From Arthrobacter ipis (GTDB taxonomy: Bacteria; Actinomycetota; Actinomycetes; Actinomycetales; Micrococcaceae): a DNA stretch of 64,000 nucleotides. The stretch is from the NCBI RefSeq assembly GCF_014694315.1, contig NZ_JAAOXD010000007.1:623121-687120 (forward strand), given 5' to 3'. The translations under genes were made by a program, and so were the position numbers. Each line of letters opens with the position of its first letter. Within the stretch, counting starts at the first letter, position 1. The notes below the pieces were generated by a model. That model did not search any database and was not told the origin of the DNA. It worked only from the letters and a program-made list of their open reading frames with translations. Below are positions 25,101-36,993 of the stretch, piece by piece.

Positions 25101-25612
25101 AGACGCGCCTGTTCGACGGCCGCTCCGGCGAGCCGTTCCCGGATCCGATCTCGGTCGGCTACATGTACATCCTGAAGCTCCACCACCTGGTGGACGACAA
25201 GATCCACGCCCGCTCCACCGGCCCGTACTCCATGATCACGCAGCAGCCGCTGGGTGGTAAGGCACAGTTCGGTGGCCAGCGCTTCGGTGAAATGGAAGTG
25301 TGGGCGCTCGAAGCTTACGGCGCCGCATACACGCTCCAGGAACTGCTCACGATCAAGTCCGATGACATTCACGGCCGCGTGAAGGTCTACGAGGCGATCG
25401 TCAAGGGCGAGAACATCCCTGAGCCGGGTGTTCCCGAATCCTTCAAGGTGTTGATCAAGGAAATGCAGTCGCTGTGCCTGAACGTGGAAGTGCTTTCCAC
25501 AGACGGAACCACAATTGAAATGCGTGACTCTGATGACGCAGTCTTCACGGCTGCGGAAGAACTGGGCATCGATCTGTCTCGTGCAGAGCCCAGCTCCGTA
25601 GAAGAGGTCTAG
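22106..25612 (+). CDS. rpoB: RNA polymerase beta subunit
   Basis: About 1168 residues. I choose the TTG at 22106 (MVASSTSNNETANTA) because GGAAGGA lies just upstream; a GTG at 22091 is less likely. All family blocks are visible: EEISPIEDF, the rifampicin pocket starting near residue 424 (FGTSQLSQFMDQNNPLSG, then THKRRLSALGPGGLSRDR) with wild-type residues at the usual resistance sites, EDAIILSQR, KRKITDGDKLAGRHGNKG and the C-terminal GGKAQFGGQRFGEMEVWALEA. It forms the catalytic core with rpoC, 139 bases downstream. Confidence 0.97.
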   Translation: MVASSTSNNETANTASTDGATRRLSFAKIHEPLDVPNLLALQTDSFDWLVGNERWQARVAKAVEEGDLSVATTSGLSDIFEEISPIEDFQGTMSLSFSDPEFADPKYTMAECKDRDATYSAPLYVKAEFMNNNTGEIKQQTVFMGDFPLMTEKGTFVVNGTERVVVSQLVRSPGAYFERAADKTSDKDIFTAKIIPSRGAWFELEIDKRDQVGVRLDRKRKQSVTVLLKALGWTEGQILEEFGQYDSMRATLEKDATETREDALLDIYRKLRPGEPPTVEAAQSLLDNLYFNSKRYDLAKVGRYKINRKLGIDRSLGDKEASVLHVEDIVAMIKFLVALHAGEKTLMGKRDGEDHELRVEIDDIDHFGNRRIRAVGELIENQVRTGLSRMERVVRERMTTQDVEAITPQTLINIRPVVAAIKEFFGTSQLSQFMDQNNPLSGLTHKRRLSALGPGGLSRDRAGMEVRDVHPSHYGRMCPIETPEGPNIGLIGSLASYGRINPFGFIETPYRLVKDGVVSDDVQYLTADDEAEVLIAQANAPLEENKSFAEETVLVRARGGGGEPVLVPAADVQFMDVSPRQMVSVATALIPFLEHDDANRALMGANMQRQAVPLVRSEAPFVGTGMERAAAVDAGDVTIAKKAGVVTEVSAELVIMLNDDGTETNYRINKFARSNQGNCYNNRVLVNEGQRLEVGGIIADGPATDQGELALGKNLLVAFMSWEGHNFEDAIILSQRIVAEDVLSSIHIEEHEIDARDTKLGAEEITRDIPNVSEEVLAGLDERGIIHIGAEVEAGDILVGKVTPKGETELTPEERLLRAIFGEKSREVRDTSLKVPHGESGTVIGVRVFDRDNDDELPPGVNQLVRVYVAAKRKITDGDKLAGRHGNKGVISKILPIEDMPFLADGTPVDIVLNPLGVPGRMNVGQVLETHLGWVAKTGWKIEGEPEWVKQLPNLPRESGQTTVATPVFDGAREEEITGLLDSTNVTRDGDRLIDSSGKTRLFDGRSGEPFPDPISVGYMYILKLHHLVDDKIHARSTGPYSMITQQPLGGKAQFGGQRFGEMEVWALEAYGAAYTLQELLTIKSDDIHGRVKVYEAIVKGENIPEPGVPESFKVLIKEMQSLCLNVEVLSTDGTTIEMRDSDDAVFTAAEELGIDLSRAEPSSVEEV

Positions 25613-25683
25613 CAGGGGTCCCGACGGCGGGTGGTGACCACCCGCCGTCGGCCCCTCGACCTTTCCCGTAACCGGATACCGGT

Positions 25684-25702
25684 GGTTCAGCTTGTCGAAA
25701 CC
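25684..25702. repeat. Solo copy of a dispersed GGTTnAGCTTGTCGAAACC element
   Basis: GGTTCAGCTTGTCGAAACC lies in the rpoB-rpoC spacer. The same core (TTGAGCCTGTCGAAA and its inverse) is found inside the P1 peptidase gene at 50352-50394, which suggests a dispersed element. One arm only here. Confidence 0.5.
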
Positions 25703-25751
25703 CCGGATCCAGGACTTCAGAATTTAGAGAACAAGAGAGAACAGGGACCAT

Positions 25752-29651
<3,900 letters not shown>

Positions 29652-29668
29652 AAGTAGCAGCTACGCAG

Positions 29669-29701
29669 AAGGACCCCGCACTCACTGAGTGCGGGGTCCT
29701 T
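29669..29701 (+). terminator. Terminator after rpoC
   Basis: Perfect 16-base arms 29669-29684 and 29686-29701 (AAGGACCCCGCACTCA and its complement), then CCCCGTTTG. The actual loop will use a few of the inner bases. Confidence 0.8.
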
Positions 29702-29724
29702 CCCCGTTTGCGCCCTACACCCGA

Positions 29725-29753
29725 TTAAGGCTCCAGATCAAGCCATGCTAGAC
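29725..29753 (+). promoter_or_regulatory. Probable promoter of the rpsL-rpsG-fusA unit
   Basis: TTAAGG (29725-29730), 17 bases and TAGACT (29748-29753), with TGC just before the -10 (extended -10). It lies between the rpoC terminator and rpsL; the following 240-base leader shows no gene I can support. Confidence 0.45.
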
Positions 29754-29995
29754 TTTGTGTAATTGTTCTGTGTGGCAGTGGATGAAGGCCGCCGCAGCAT
29801 CATTTCGGTTTTGTTCTCATGATGCTTGGGTGGAGCCTGTTTCCGGGTTGCGGGCTACGTGCGCAACGGATGCCGCACTTTTGCACGCCCACGGACCGTC
29901 TAGGATCCGAAGCCGCAGGGACAACGCCAAAGCTCTCACGCAACACAGGCACTCGCCTGGCGCGGGGCAGAGATCAACCAACGGAGAACACGAAA

Positions 29996-30370
29996 GTGCC
30001 TACGATTAACCAGCTGGTCCGCAAGGGCCGCACGCCTAAGGTCAAAAAGACCAAGGCACCCGCGCTGAACGGCAGCCCGATGCGCCGCGGTGTTTGCACC
30101 CGCGTTTACACCACCACCCCGAAGAAGCCGAACTCGGCGCTGCGTAAGGTTGCACGTGTGCGCCTCAACGGTGGTATCGAAGTTACCGCCTACATCCCCG
30201 GTGTTGGCCACAACCTCCAGGAGCACTCCATTGTGCTCGTTCGTGGTGGTCGTGTGAAGGACCTCCCCGGTGTCCGCTACAAGATCGTCCGTGGTGCCCT
30301 CGATACCCAGGGTGTGAAGAACCGTAAGCAGGCGCGCAGCCGCTACGGCGCAAAGATGGAGAAGAAGTAA
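29996..30370 (+). CDS. rpsL: 30S ribosomal protein S12
   Basis: 124 residues from the GTG at 29996 (MPTINQLVRKGR), with GGAG upstream. The decoding-centre loops are wild type for streptomycin sites: TTTPKKPNSALRK (Lys43-type lysine) and GVRYKIVRG. The frame is open upstream, but homology begins at this start. rpsG starts two bases after the stop. Confidence 0.97.
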   Translation: MPTINQLVRKGRTPKVKKTKAPALNGSPMRRGVCTRVYTTTPKKPNSALRKVARVRLNGGIEVTAYIPGVGHNLQEHSIVLVRGGRVKDLPGVRYKIVRGALDTQGVKNRKQARSRYGAKMEKK

Positions 30371-30371
30371 T

Positions 30372-30842
30372 ATGCCTCGCAAGGGTCCGGCCCCGAAGCG
30401 GCCGCTCGTATCAGATCCCGTCTACGGCTCCCCGCTGGTTACCCAGCTGATCAACAAGGTGCTGGTTGACGGCAAGAAGTCCACTGCTGAGCGCATCGTT
30501 TACGGTGCCCTTGAAGGTGCCCGCGCGAAGTCCGGCGGCGACCCCGTTGCAGCCCTCAAGAAGGCCATGGACAACGTCAAGCCTTCCCTCGAGGTCCGCT
30601 CCCGCCGTGTCGGTGGCGCCACCTACCAGGTTCCGGTTGAGGTCAAGCCGGGCCGCTCCACCGCACTCGCCCTGCGTTGGCTGGTTGGCTACTCCAAGGC
30701 CCGCCGCGAAAAGACGATGACCGAGCGTCTCCAGAACGAAATCCTGGATGCCTCGAACGGTCTCGGTGCCGCTGTGAAGCGTCGCGAAGACACCCACAAG
30801 ATGGCCGAGTCCAACAAGGCCTTCGCCCACTACCGCTGGTAA
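30372..30842 (+). CDS. rpsG: 30S ribosomal protein S7
   Basis: 156 residues: MPRKGPAPKRPL, then VYGSPLVTQLINKVLVDGKKSTAERIVYGAL (about 17-47) and the C-terminal REDTHKMAESNKAFAHYRW. It nucleates assembly of the 30S head on 16S rRNA and is often an autogenous repressor of its operon. Second gene of the str operon; an 11-bp hairpin lies in the 69-base spacer to fusA. Confidence 0.97.
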   Translation: MPRKGPAPKRPLVSDPVYGSPLVTQLINKVLVDGKKSTAERIVYGALEGARAKSGGDPVAALKKAMDNVKPSLEVRSRRVGGATYQVPVEVKPGRSTALALRWLVGYSKARREKTMTERLQNEILDASNGLGAAVKRREDTHKMAESNKAFAHYRW

Positions 30843-30855
30843 AACTTCCCGTACG

Positions 30856-30881
30856 CCGCCGGCTCGCACGAGCCGGCGGCG
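30856..30881 (+). other. Perfect hairpin between rpsG and fusA
   Basis: 11-base arms 30856-30866 and 30871-30881 (GCCGCCGGCTC and its complement) with loop GCAC. There is no T-run, so it is more likely an mRNA stability, processing or translational-control element than a terminator. Confidence 0.55.
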
Positions 30882-30911
30882 AACGTGTAGTCCATCCGAA
30901 AGGGAGACACC

Positions 30912-33026
30912 GTGGCACAGGACGTGCTTACAGACCTTAGTAAGGTCCGCAACATCGGCATCATGGCCCACATCGATGCCGGCAAGACCACCACCACCGA
31001 GCGCATCCTGTTCTACACAGGTGTGAACCACAAGATTGGCGAAACGCACGACGGCGCTTCGACCACTGACTGGATGGAACAGGAGAAGGAGCGCGGCATC
31101 ACCATCACGTCTGCCGCCGTGACCTGCTTCTGGGAAAACAACCAGATCAACATCATCGACACCCCGGGCCACGTGGACTTCACGGTTGAGGTTGAGCGCT
31201 CCCTGCGCGTCCTCGACGGTGCAGTCGCCGTGTTCGATGGCAAGGAAGGCGTTGAGCCGCAGTCTGAGACTGTTTGGCGCCAGGCTGACAAGTACAACGT
31301 TCCGCGTATCTGCTTCGTCAACAAGATGGACAAGCTGGGCGCTGACTTCTACTTCACCGTGGACACCATCATCAGCCGCCTCGGTGCCAAGCCGCTGGTC
31401 ATGCAGCTGCCGATCGGTGCCGAGAACGACTTCATCGGCGTCGTCGACCTGCTGTACATGCGTTCGCTCGTATGGCCTGGCGATGCCAAGGGTGACGTCA
31501 CCATGGGCGCCAAGTACGAAATCCGCGAGATCCCGGAAGACCTCAAGGCCAAGGCCGAGGAATACCGCGCCAACCTCGTGGAAGCCGTCGCAGAGTCCTC
31601 CGAAGAACTCATGGAGAAGTACCTCGAAGGTGAAGAAATCACCATCGATGAGCTCAAGGCCGGCATCCGCAAGATGACGATCAACTCCGAGATCTACCCG
31701 GTGTTCTGTGGTTCCGCGTTCAAGAACCGTGGCGTTCAGCCGATGCTCGATGCTGTTGTCGACTACCTGCCGAACCCGCTCGACGTCCCGCCGATGATCG
31801 GTCACGATCCCCGCGACGAAGAGAAGGAACTGACCCGCAAGCCTTCTTCCGAAGAGCCGTTCTCTGCACTGGCCTTCAAGATCGCCGCGCACCCGTTCTT
31901 CGGCCAGCTCACCTTCATCCGCGTGTACTCCGGTCACGTGGAAGCAGGCGCGCAGGTTGTCAACTCCACCAAGGGCAAGAAGGAGCGCATCGGCAAGCTG
32001 TTCCAGATGCACGCCAACAAGGAGATGCCGGTTGACGGCGCTACCGCGGGCCACATCTACGCAGCCATCGGTCTGAAGGACACCACCACGGGTGACACCC
32101 TGTGCGACTCCAGCAACCAGATCGTCCTCGAGTCCATGAGCTTCCCGGAGCCCGTGATCTCGGTTGCCATCGAGCCGAACACCAAGGGTGACCAGGAGAA
32201 GCTCTCCACGGCCATCCAGAAGCTCTCCGCTGAGGACCCGACCTTCCAGGTCTCCCTCAACGAAGACACCGGCCAGACCATCATCGCCGGCATGGGCGAG
32301 CTCCACCTGGACATCCTGGTGGACCGCATGCGCCGCGAGTTCAAGGTCGAGGCCAACGTTGGCAAGCCGCAGGTTGCTTACCGCGAAACCATCAAGCGTG
32401 CTGTAGAGCGTCACGACTACACACACAAGAAGCAGACCGGTGGTTCCGGCCAGTTCGCAAAGATCCAGATTGCGATCGAGCCGATGGACACCTCCGAAGG
32501 CGAGCTGTACGAGTTCGAGAACAAGGTCACCGGTGGCCGCGTTCCCCGCGAGTACATCCCCTCGGTTGACGCCGGTATCCAGGATGCACTGAACGACGGC
32601 GTCCTGGCCGGGTACCCGGTTGTCGGCATCAAGGCCACGCTGATTGACGGCGCGTACCACGATGTTGACTCCTCGGAAATGGCGTTCAAGATCGCTGGCC
32701 GTATGGCTTTCAAGGAAGCCGCACGCAAGGCGAACCCTGTTCTGCTCGAACCGCTGATGGATGTCGAGGTCCGCACCCCTGAGGAATACATGGGTGAAGT
32801 TATCGGTGACCTCAACTCCCGCCGTGGCCAGATGCAGTCCATGGAGGATGCCCAGGGCGTCAAGGTTGTCCGCGCACACGTACCGCTGTCCGGCATGTTC
32901 GGCTACATCGGTGACCTGCGTTCGAAGACCCAGGGCCGCGCTGTGTACTCCATGACGTTCAACAGCTACGCCGAGGTCCCGAAGGCAGTTGCCGACGAGA
33001 TCATCCAGAAGTCCCGCGGCGAGTAG
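30912..33026 (+). CDS. fusA: Elongation factor G
   Basis: 704 residues, GTG start with AAGGGAG upstream. G-domain motifs: AHIDAGKTTTTER (G1), ERGITITSAA (G2), DTPGHVDFT (G3), NKMDKLGADF (G4) and GSAFKNRG (G5). The domain IV tip region PREYIPSVDAGIQDAL is intact. It catalyses translocation and, with RRF, ribosome recycling. It is the third gene of the str operon; the 257-base gap to tuf holds hairpins. Confidence 0.97.
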   Translation: MAQDVLTDLSKVRNIGIMAHIDAGKTTTTERILFYTGVNHKIGETHDGASTTDWMEQEKERGITITSAAVTCFWENNQINIIDTPGHVDFTVEVERSLRVLDGAVAVFDGKEGVEPQSETVWRQADKYNVPRICFVNKMDKLGADFYFTVDTIISRLGAKPLVMQLPIGAENDFIGVVDLLYMRSLVWPGDAKGDVTMGAKYEIREIPEDLKAKAEEYRANLVEAVAESSEELMEKYLEGEEITIDELKAGIRKMTINSEIYPVFCGSAFKNRGVQPMLDAVVDYLPNPLDVPPMIGHDPRDEEKELTRKPSSEEPFSALAFKIAAHPFFGQLTFIRVYSGHVEAGAQVVNSTKGKKERIGKLFQMHANKEMPVDGATAGHIYAAIGLKDTTTGDTLCDSSNQIVLESMSFPEPVISVAIEPNTKGDQEKLSTAIQKLSAEDPTFQVSLNEDTGQTIIAGMGELHLDILVDRMRREFKVEANVGKPQVAYRETIKRAVERHDYTHKKQTGGSGQFAKIQIAIEPMDTSEGELYEFENKVTGGRVPREYIPSVDAGIQDALNDGVLAGYPVVGIKATLIDGAYHDVDSSEMAFKIAGRMAFKEAARKANPVLLEPLMDVEVRTPEEYMGEVIGDLNSRRGQMQSMEDAQGVKVVRAHVPLSGMFGYIGDLRSKTQGRAVYSMTFNSYAEVPKAVADEIIQKSRGE

Positions 33027-33098
33027 TCCTTAGGACTGTCCACGCGACAAGCTGCGAAAAACCGGGTGCGTTTCCCCAGCGGAACACACCCTAGTGCG

Positions 33099-33137
33099 GA
33101 TGGCCGGAACACTGGTTCCGGCCCGGTTCCGGCCATC
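33099..33137 (+). terminator. Hairpin between fusA and tuf
   Basis: Perfect 12-base arms 33099-33110 and 33126-33137 (GATGGCCGGAAC and its complement) with a 15-base loop that also contains GGTTCC. No U-tract follows. It could be a partial terminator, so tuf may also need its own promoter; a TAGTAT box at 33160-33165 is a weak candidate. Confidence 0.4.
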
Positions 33138-33283
33138 AGCACGAACAGGCTTTAGGCACTAGTATTAGTTCCTGAATCTGAAATTTCACCAATCCAAAGC
33201 CCCCCAAGTAGACTTACTGGAGTTTCTGCCGCGATAAGCGCGGTTGAAGGTAAGCCATTTGAAAAACGTTCTAGGAGGAACCT

Positions 33284-34474
33284 GTGGCAAAGGCAAAGTT
33301 CGAGCGGACTAAGCCGCACGTTAACATCGGTACCATTGGTCACGTTGACCACGGTAAGACGACGTTGACGGCCGCCATTTCCAAGGTGCTGTACGACAAG
33401 TACCCGACTCTCAACGAGAAGCGTGACTTCGCGTCAATCGACTCTGCTCCGGAAGAGCGTCAGCGCGGCATTACCATCAACATCTCCCACGTTGAGTACC
33501 AGACCGAGAAGCGCCACTACGCACACGTAGACGCTCCGGGCCACGCTGACTACATCAAGAACATGATCACCGGTGCTGCTCAGATGGACGGCGCGATCCT
33601 CGTGGTTGCCGCTACTGACGGCCCGATGGCTCAGACCCGCGAGCACGTTCTGCTCGCCCGCCAGGTTGGTGTTCCCTACCTGCTGGTCGCGCTGAACAAG
33701 GCAGACATGGTTGACGACGAGGAACTCCTCGACCTCGTCGAAATGGAAGTTCGTGAGCTCCTGAGCTCGCAGGGCTTCGATGGCGACGAAGCACCGGTTG
33801 TCCGCGTTTCCGGCCTGAAGGCTCTGGAAGGCGACCCGGAGTGGGTCAAGTCCGTTGAGGACCTGATGGCTGCTGTCGACGAGTCCGTTCCGGACCCCGT
33901 ACGTGACCGTGACAAGCCGTTCCTGATGCCGATCGAAGATGTCTTCACCATCACCGGTCGTGGCACCGTCGTGACGGGCCGCGCCGAGCGCGGTACCCTC
34001 GCCATCAACTCTGAGGTCGAGATCGTCGGTATCCGCCCGGTCCAGAAGACCACGGTTACCGGTATCGAGATGTTCCACAAGCAGCTCGACGAAGCATGGG
34101 CCGGCGAGAACTGTGGCCTCCTGCTCCGCGGTCTGAAGCGCGACGACGTCGAGCGTGGCCAGGTTGTCGTCAAGCCGGGTTCCATCACCCCGCACACCGA
34201 CTTCGAGGCCAACGTCTACATCCTTTCCAAGGACGAAGGCGGACGTCACAACCCGTTCTACTCGAACTACCGCCCGCAGTTCTACTTCCGTACCACGGAC
34301 GTAACCGGCGTTATCACCCTGCCGGAAGGCACGGAAATGGTTATGCCTGGCGACAACACTGAGATGACCGTTGCGCTCATCCAGCCGATCGCTATGGAAG
34401 AGGGCCTCGGCTTCGCTATCCGTGAAGGCGGCCGCACCGTTGGTTCGGGACGTGTCACCAAGATCAACAAGTAA
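33284..34474 (+). CDS. tuf: Elongation factor Tu
   Basis: 396 residues, GTG start with AGGAGG upstream. GTPase motifs GHVDHGKTTLTAAI, RGITINISHVEY, DAPGHADYI, NKADMVDD and VSGLKALEG are all present; C-terminal beta-barrels II and III end with RTVGSGRVTKINK. It delivers aminoacyl-tRNA to the ribosome. Only one tuf lies in the window. A strong terminator follows. Confidence 0.98.
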   Translation: MAKAKFERTKPHVNIGTIGHVDHGKTTLTAAISKVLYDKYPTLNEKRDFASIDSAPEERQRGITINISHVEYQTEKRHYAHVDAPGHADYIKNMITGAAQMDGAILVVAATDGPMAQTREHVLLARQVGVPYLLVALNKADMVDDEELLDLVEMEVRELLSSQGFDGDEAPVVRVSGLKALEGDPEWVKSVEDLMAAVDESVPDPVRDRDKPFLMPIEDVFTITGRGTVVTGRAERGTLAINSEVEIVGIRPVQKTTVTGIEMFHKQLDEAWAGENCGLLLRGLKRDDVERGQVVVKPGSITPHTDFEANVYILSKDEGGRHNPFYSNYRPQFYFRTTDVTGVITLPEGTEMVMPGDNTEMTVALIQPIAMEEGLGFAIREGGRTVGSGRVTKINK

Positions 34475-34530
34475 CTCTTGCTGATTGCGGATCGAAGGGC
34501 CGGCTAACGGCCTGACGTGATGTTCGAAAA

Positions 34531-34565
34531 CAGCCCCGCTGCTACTCGCAGCGGGGCTGTTTTTG
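34531..34565 (+). terminator. Rho-independent terminator after tuf
   Basis: Perfect 12-base arms 34531-34542 and 34548-34559, loop of five bases, followed by TTTTTG. Classic form. Confidence 0.92.
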
Positions 34566-34637
34566 TATCTGCATTTCCCGCCAGTGGGCAGCGGGCCGGC
34601 CTGATAGGGTTAGTGCTCGCGAGAGAAAAGGAACATC

Positions 34638-34763
34638 ATGGGTTGGCTTATTTTCCTGCTGGTGGTTGCCGCCGTGGTGGTGGGCGTTGTTTGGGCGAAG
34701 AAGCACTTCCGCCACGAGATTGAACGCGCCAAGCGGATCAACCGGGCCAACAAGAACCAGTAG
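34638..34763 (+). CDS. Small single-span membrane protein (41 aa)
   Basis: ATG at 34638 with AAAGGA seven bases upstream, TAG at 34761-34763. It encodes MGWLIFLLVV and the rest of one hydrophobic helix, then a strongly charged tail KKHFRHEIERAKRINRANKNQ. The basic tail predicts N-out/C-in topology. Function unknown. It has its own RBS and a TAGGGT box at 34605-34610, so it is likely a real short gene placed between tuf and the beta-glucosidase. Confidence 0.65.
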   Translation: MGWLIFLLVVAAVVVGVVWAKKHFRHEIERAKRINRANKNQ

Positions 34764-34800
34764 GTCCGCCGCCCGCGGGTGAGGCGGCCTCAGCCTGCGC

Positions 34801-36261
34801 TCAGGCCGTTCGCGCCCGCGCCCGGGTGAGTGCCTGCAGCCAGTAGAAGGACTTCTTGGGCGTCCTTTTTAGAGTTTGGAAGTCCACGTGCACCAGGCCG
34901 AACCGCTGTGAATACCCGGCGGCCCACTCGAAGTTGTCCATGAACGTCCAGATGAAGTAGCCGAGCAGGCGCACATCGTGCGCGATGCCACCGGGCGCAG
35001 TTGAGTTCACTGCTTGGTCCAAGTGGCGGGCCAGGTAGTCGATGCGCTTCGAGTCCGCTATGGGACCGGTGACATGCTCGGGCTCTGGAAAGCTTGCGCC
35101 GCTCTCGGTGATGTAGACGGGTGGCAAGGCCGCCCCATACCTGTCCTTGAGCTCCCGCAGCAGGATGCCCAGATGGTCCGGTGCCACCGGCCACCCGAAG
35201 CCAGTGGTGGGATATTCAGGGAAAGCTGCAAAGTGGAACGGTACCCGCGCCATGGCCCGCGACTTGCCGGCGGGGGTGTTAGTCGGACCCTGCCCCGCGG
35301 CCACCCGGACAGGGTAGTAGTAGTTCACCCCGTAGAAGTCGAGCGGCTGGCTGATCAGGCGGAGGTCGTCGTCGGACGTCCGGGACAAAAACTTGAACCA
35401 GGGGCGGACGGCAAGCGGCGGGGCGGGGTAGCGCCCCAGGAGGATGGGATCGGCGTACACGCGGTTGAGGACAATGTCGCAGACCTTGGCCACCAGCCTG
35501 TCCGCCAGCCGTTGGGTGGCAGGGCGTACGGGGGAGTGCAGGTTGGTAACGCCGATGGTCCCGGCCACGCCGGCGGAGCGCAGCGCCTGGACCGCGAGTC
35601 CGTGGCCGAGCAGCTGGTGGTGAACCGAAGGTAGCGCCTTGAACAGCAGGTCGCGGCCGGGCGCATGGACGCCCAGGGCGTAGCCATTCAGCGTGACGGA
35701 GACGGGTTCGTTGAGTGTGACCCACTGCGCCACCCGGTCACCGAGCCGCTTTCCGGCGGCTGCCGCATACTCCGCGAAGCGCTCAGCCGTAGCACGGTTC
35801 ATCCAGCCGCCGCTGCGCTCGAGGGGGAGGGGAGTGTCCCAATGGTAGAGCGTTGCCATCGGGGCGATGCCGGCCGCGAGCAGCAGGTCAACCAGCCGGT
35901 CGTAGAAGTCCAGTCCCCGCGGGTTGGCTGCGCCGTGGCCCTCCGGCTGGATCCTGGGCCACGAGATCGAGAAGCGATACGAGTCGATGCCGAGTTCGCG
36001 CATGAGGGCAACGTCCTCCGGCAGACGGTTATAGTGGTCACACGCCACAGCCGGCGAATGCCCGTTGAGGATGTTGCCTGGTGCGGCCGCAAAGGCATCC
36101 CAGCCTGACGGTCCGCGGCCGTCCGCTGCAAGGGCGCCTTCGATCTGGAAGGCGGCGGCTGCTACGCCCAGCGCAAAGTCCGGGCGCAGGCGTCCGGCGA
36201 GGTCCTGCACCGAATCTGCGGTGACTGCGTCACCGCCGCCGTCGGCGTTCTGCACGGCCAT
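34801..36261 (-). CDS. GH1-family beta-glucosidase
   Basis: 486 residues with a (beta/alpha)8 glycoside hydrolase family 1 fold. Acid/base Glu185 in TLNEP and nucleophile Glu385 in YITESGAS are both present; the second motif has Ser where most members have Asn (ITENGA). FQIEGALAADGRGPSGWD (38-55) and WTFMDNFEWAAGYSQRFGLVHVDF (near 435-458) are the sugar-subsite regions. It removes beta-linked glucose or galactose from oligosaccharides or aryl glycosides; with no signal peptide it acts in the cytoplasm on imported sugars. It lies alone on the minus strand inside the tuf-rpsJ interval, with no transporter or LacI gene beside it. Confidence 0.9.
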   Translation of the reverse strand: MAVQNADGGGDAVTADSVQDLAGRLRPDFALGVAAAAFQIEGALAADGRGPSGWDAFAAAPGNILNGHSPAVACDHYNRLPEDVALMRELGIDSYRFSISWPRIQPEGHGAANPRGLDFYDRLVDLLLAAGIAPMATLYHWDTPLPLERSGGWMNRATAERFAEYAAAAGKRLGDRVAQWVTLNEPVSVTLNGYALGVHAPGRDLLFKALPSVHHQLLGHGLAVQALRSAGVAGTIGVTNLHSPVRPATQRLADRLVAKVCDIVLNRVYADPILLGRYPAPPLAVRPWFKFLSRTSDDDLRLISQPLDFYGVNYYYPVRVAAGQGPTNTPAGKSRAMARVPFHFAAFPEYPTTGFGWPVAPDHLGILLRELKDRYGAALPPVYITESGASFPEPEHVTGPIADSKRIDYLARHLDQAVNSTAPGGIAHDVRLLGYFIWTFMDNFEWAAGYSQRFGLVHVDFQTLKRTPKKSFYWLQALTRARARTA

Positions 36262-36667
36262 TCACCCATCATCCAACCGGAGCTGTCCGGCGGCAACGAT
36301 CGGGACGGCGGGGATCGAGGCGGCAGGACTGGGCCTTCCGGGCCCGATTCGCTTCCTCGGACAAATTCCGGCATACTAGATGAGTTGTTCAAGCGCTTTT
36401 TCGCGTCCCGATCCGGATAATGCCGGGTGTCAGGGTCCAGGTTGAAGCCCAAACATAACCCACCTCCCAAGGAAATGCGGGCTCGTGCGCTTTGCACGGC
36501 GCGACACGCCCGACCGCGGGGGCCGGTTACGTCGGCAGGTTGAGGAACCCGGATTCATCCGGATTCAGCTTGTGCGGCGGGTGGTAGTTACGACTTCAAA
36601 TGCTTCGGCAGCCACATGCAACACGCAAGTAAACAGAGCAGCACTTACTGAAAGAGAGTCAGGCGAC
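36262..36667. other. Intergenic region: divergent GH1 and S10-block 5' regions
   Basis: 406 bases without a supportable gene. It must hold the promoter of the leftward GH1 gene and the promoter and leader of the S10 block to the right. A CATACT box at 36372-36377 is the best -10-like sequence but lacks a -35. I see no strong terminator hairpin and no clear L4-binding S10 leader of the gammaproteobacterial type. GAAAGAGAG lies before rpsJ as its RBS. Confidence 0.5.
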
Positions 36668-36976
36668 ATGGCGGGACAAAAAATCCGCATCCGGCTGAAG
36701 TCATACGACCACGAGGTCATTGACGTTTCAGCACGGAAGATCGTTGAGACGGTCACGCGCGCAGGCGCAACGGTAGTCGGCCCCGTGCCGCTGCCCACGG
36801 AGAAGAACGTGTACTGCGTTATCCGCTCTCCCCACAAGTACAAGGACAGCCGCGAGCACTTTGAAATGCGCACGCACAAGCGTCTGATCGACATTATCGA
36901 CCCCACGCCCAAGGCTGTTGACTCGCTCATGCGTCTCGACCTGCCGGCCGACGTGAACATCGAAATCAAGCTGTAG
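36668..36976 (+). CDS. rpsJ: 30S ribosomal protein S10 (NusE)
   Basis: 102 residues ([19 protein letters not shown]). The signature [23 protein letters not shown] is intact. The frame is open to 36485, but homology begins at the ATG at 36668. S10 is part of the 30S head and, as NusE, binds NusB in antitermination. First gene of the S10 block; rplC begins 17 bases on. Confidence 0.97.
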
Positions 36977-36993
36977 GGAGGTGCTGAGAGACT

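Noticed and set aside
22178..25372. Long open frames antisense to rpoB
   Set aside because: Explained by rpoB codon bias; no independent support.
29755..29995. Short plus-strand frames in the rpsL leader
   Set aside because: No homology or RBS; the region is better explained as promoter and 5' UTR.
30411..32879. An 822-codon open frame antisense to rpsG and fusA
   Set aside because: It is the complement of two certain genes; high GC and codon bias create long antisense frames. It has no recognisable domain and no RBS-start logic.
36485..36667. N-terminal extension of S10 from an upstream ATG
   Set aside because: Family homology begins at MAGQKIRIR and the extension has no conserved features.
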